From positions 1 through 37,320 of the forward strand of contig JAGXGV010000095.1 in assembly GCA_024636635.1 (NCBI GenBank): DNA of 37,320 bases, read 5' to 3'. Shown one piece after another: positions 37,229 to 37,320 of this stretch. Under the pieces are notes generated by a model. That model was not told the DNA's origin. It searched no databases and saw only the letters and a list, made by a program, of their open reading frames with translations. Positions within the stretch are counted from its first letter, which is position 1, and every line of letters starts with the position of its first letter. This stretch comes from Puniceibacterium sp. GTDB taxonomy: Bacteria > Pseudomonadota > Alphaproteobacteria > Rhodobacterales > Rhodobacteraceae. The translations under genes and the position numbers were made by a program.

Positions 37229-37320
37229 ATGGCTATAACGAACCCGTCCGCGCGCGATGACGCGCGCAAACCTGACGCGCGGCCGACCAATCCGCGTTTC
37301 TCTTCTGGCCCCTGCGCCAA
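37229..37320 (+). CDS. serC: Phosphoserine transaminase, partial N-terminus (runs off right edge)
   Basis: Not in ORF track. ATG at 37229 reads MAITNPSARDDARKPDARPTNPRFSSGPCAK; RPxNPxFSSGPCAK is the SerC N-terminal signature; divergent from serB. Confidence 0.88.
   Translation, partial: MAITNPSARDDARKPDARPTNPRFSSGPCA

Overview
GC-rich 37.3 kb window, most likely from an alphaproteobacterium of the Rhodobacteraceae/Roseobacter group (inferred from gene content, SerC/RlmN/IalB sequence style and intergenic repeats). It is mostly transport and metabolism genes. From left to right: (i) the end of a TAXI-TRAP transporter operon (solute-binding protein, fused permease, DUF1850 partner running off the left edge and absent from the ORF track); (ii) a decayed segment with remnants of a molybdopterin-binding dehydrogenase subunit and a TRAP DctM permease; (iii) two DAO-type FAD oxidoreductases, a HAD dehalogenase-like protein, and a GNAT/Lrp pair; (iv) an MFS transporter and a five-gene peptide/nickel-type ABC operon; (v) a metal-handling section: His-rich CDF efflux protein, a second GNAT/Lrp pair, divergent CopZ-like/CopA genes, and a ~996-aa six-CXXCH cytochrome; (vi) a ROK regulator, RbsD/FucU and FrcBCA-like sugar ABC locus; (vii) DedA, RlmN, IalB, asparaginase, SerB and the first 30 codons of SerC. 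The best leads are a large cytochrome that appears to join an N-terminal P460-like domain to a multiheme region; two divergent promoters with 19-bp spacers and MerR/CueR-like dyads between copZ and copA; a 25-codon mini-ORF coupled to both neighbours by ATGA overlaps, created by a local duplication between the sugar permease and ATPase genes; a duplicated convergent GNAT/Lrp module; and several perfect palindromes that look like operators. No CRISPR array, rRNA, tRNA, transposase or phage gene was recognised. All family calls are by eye, with no database search.
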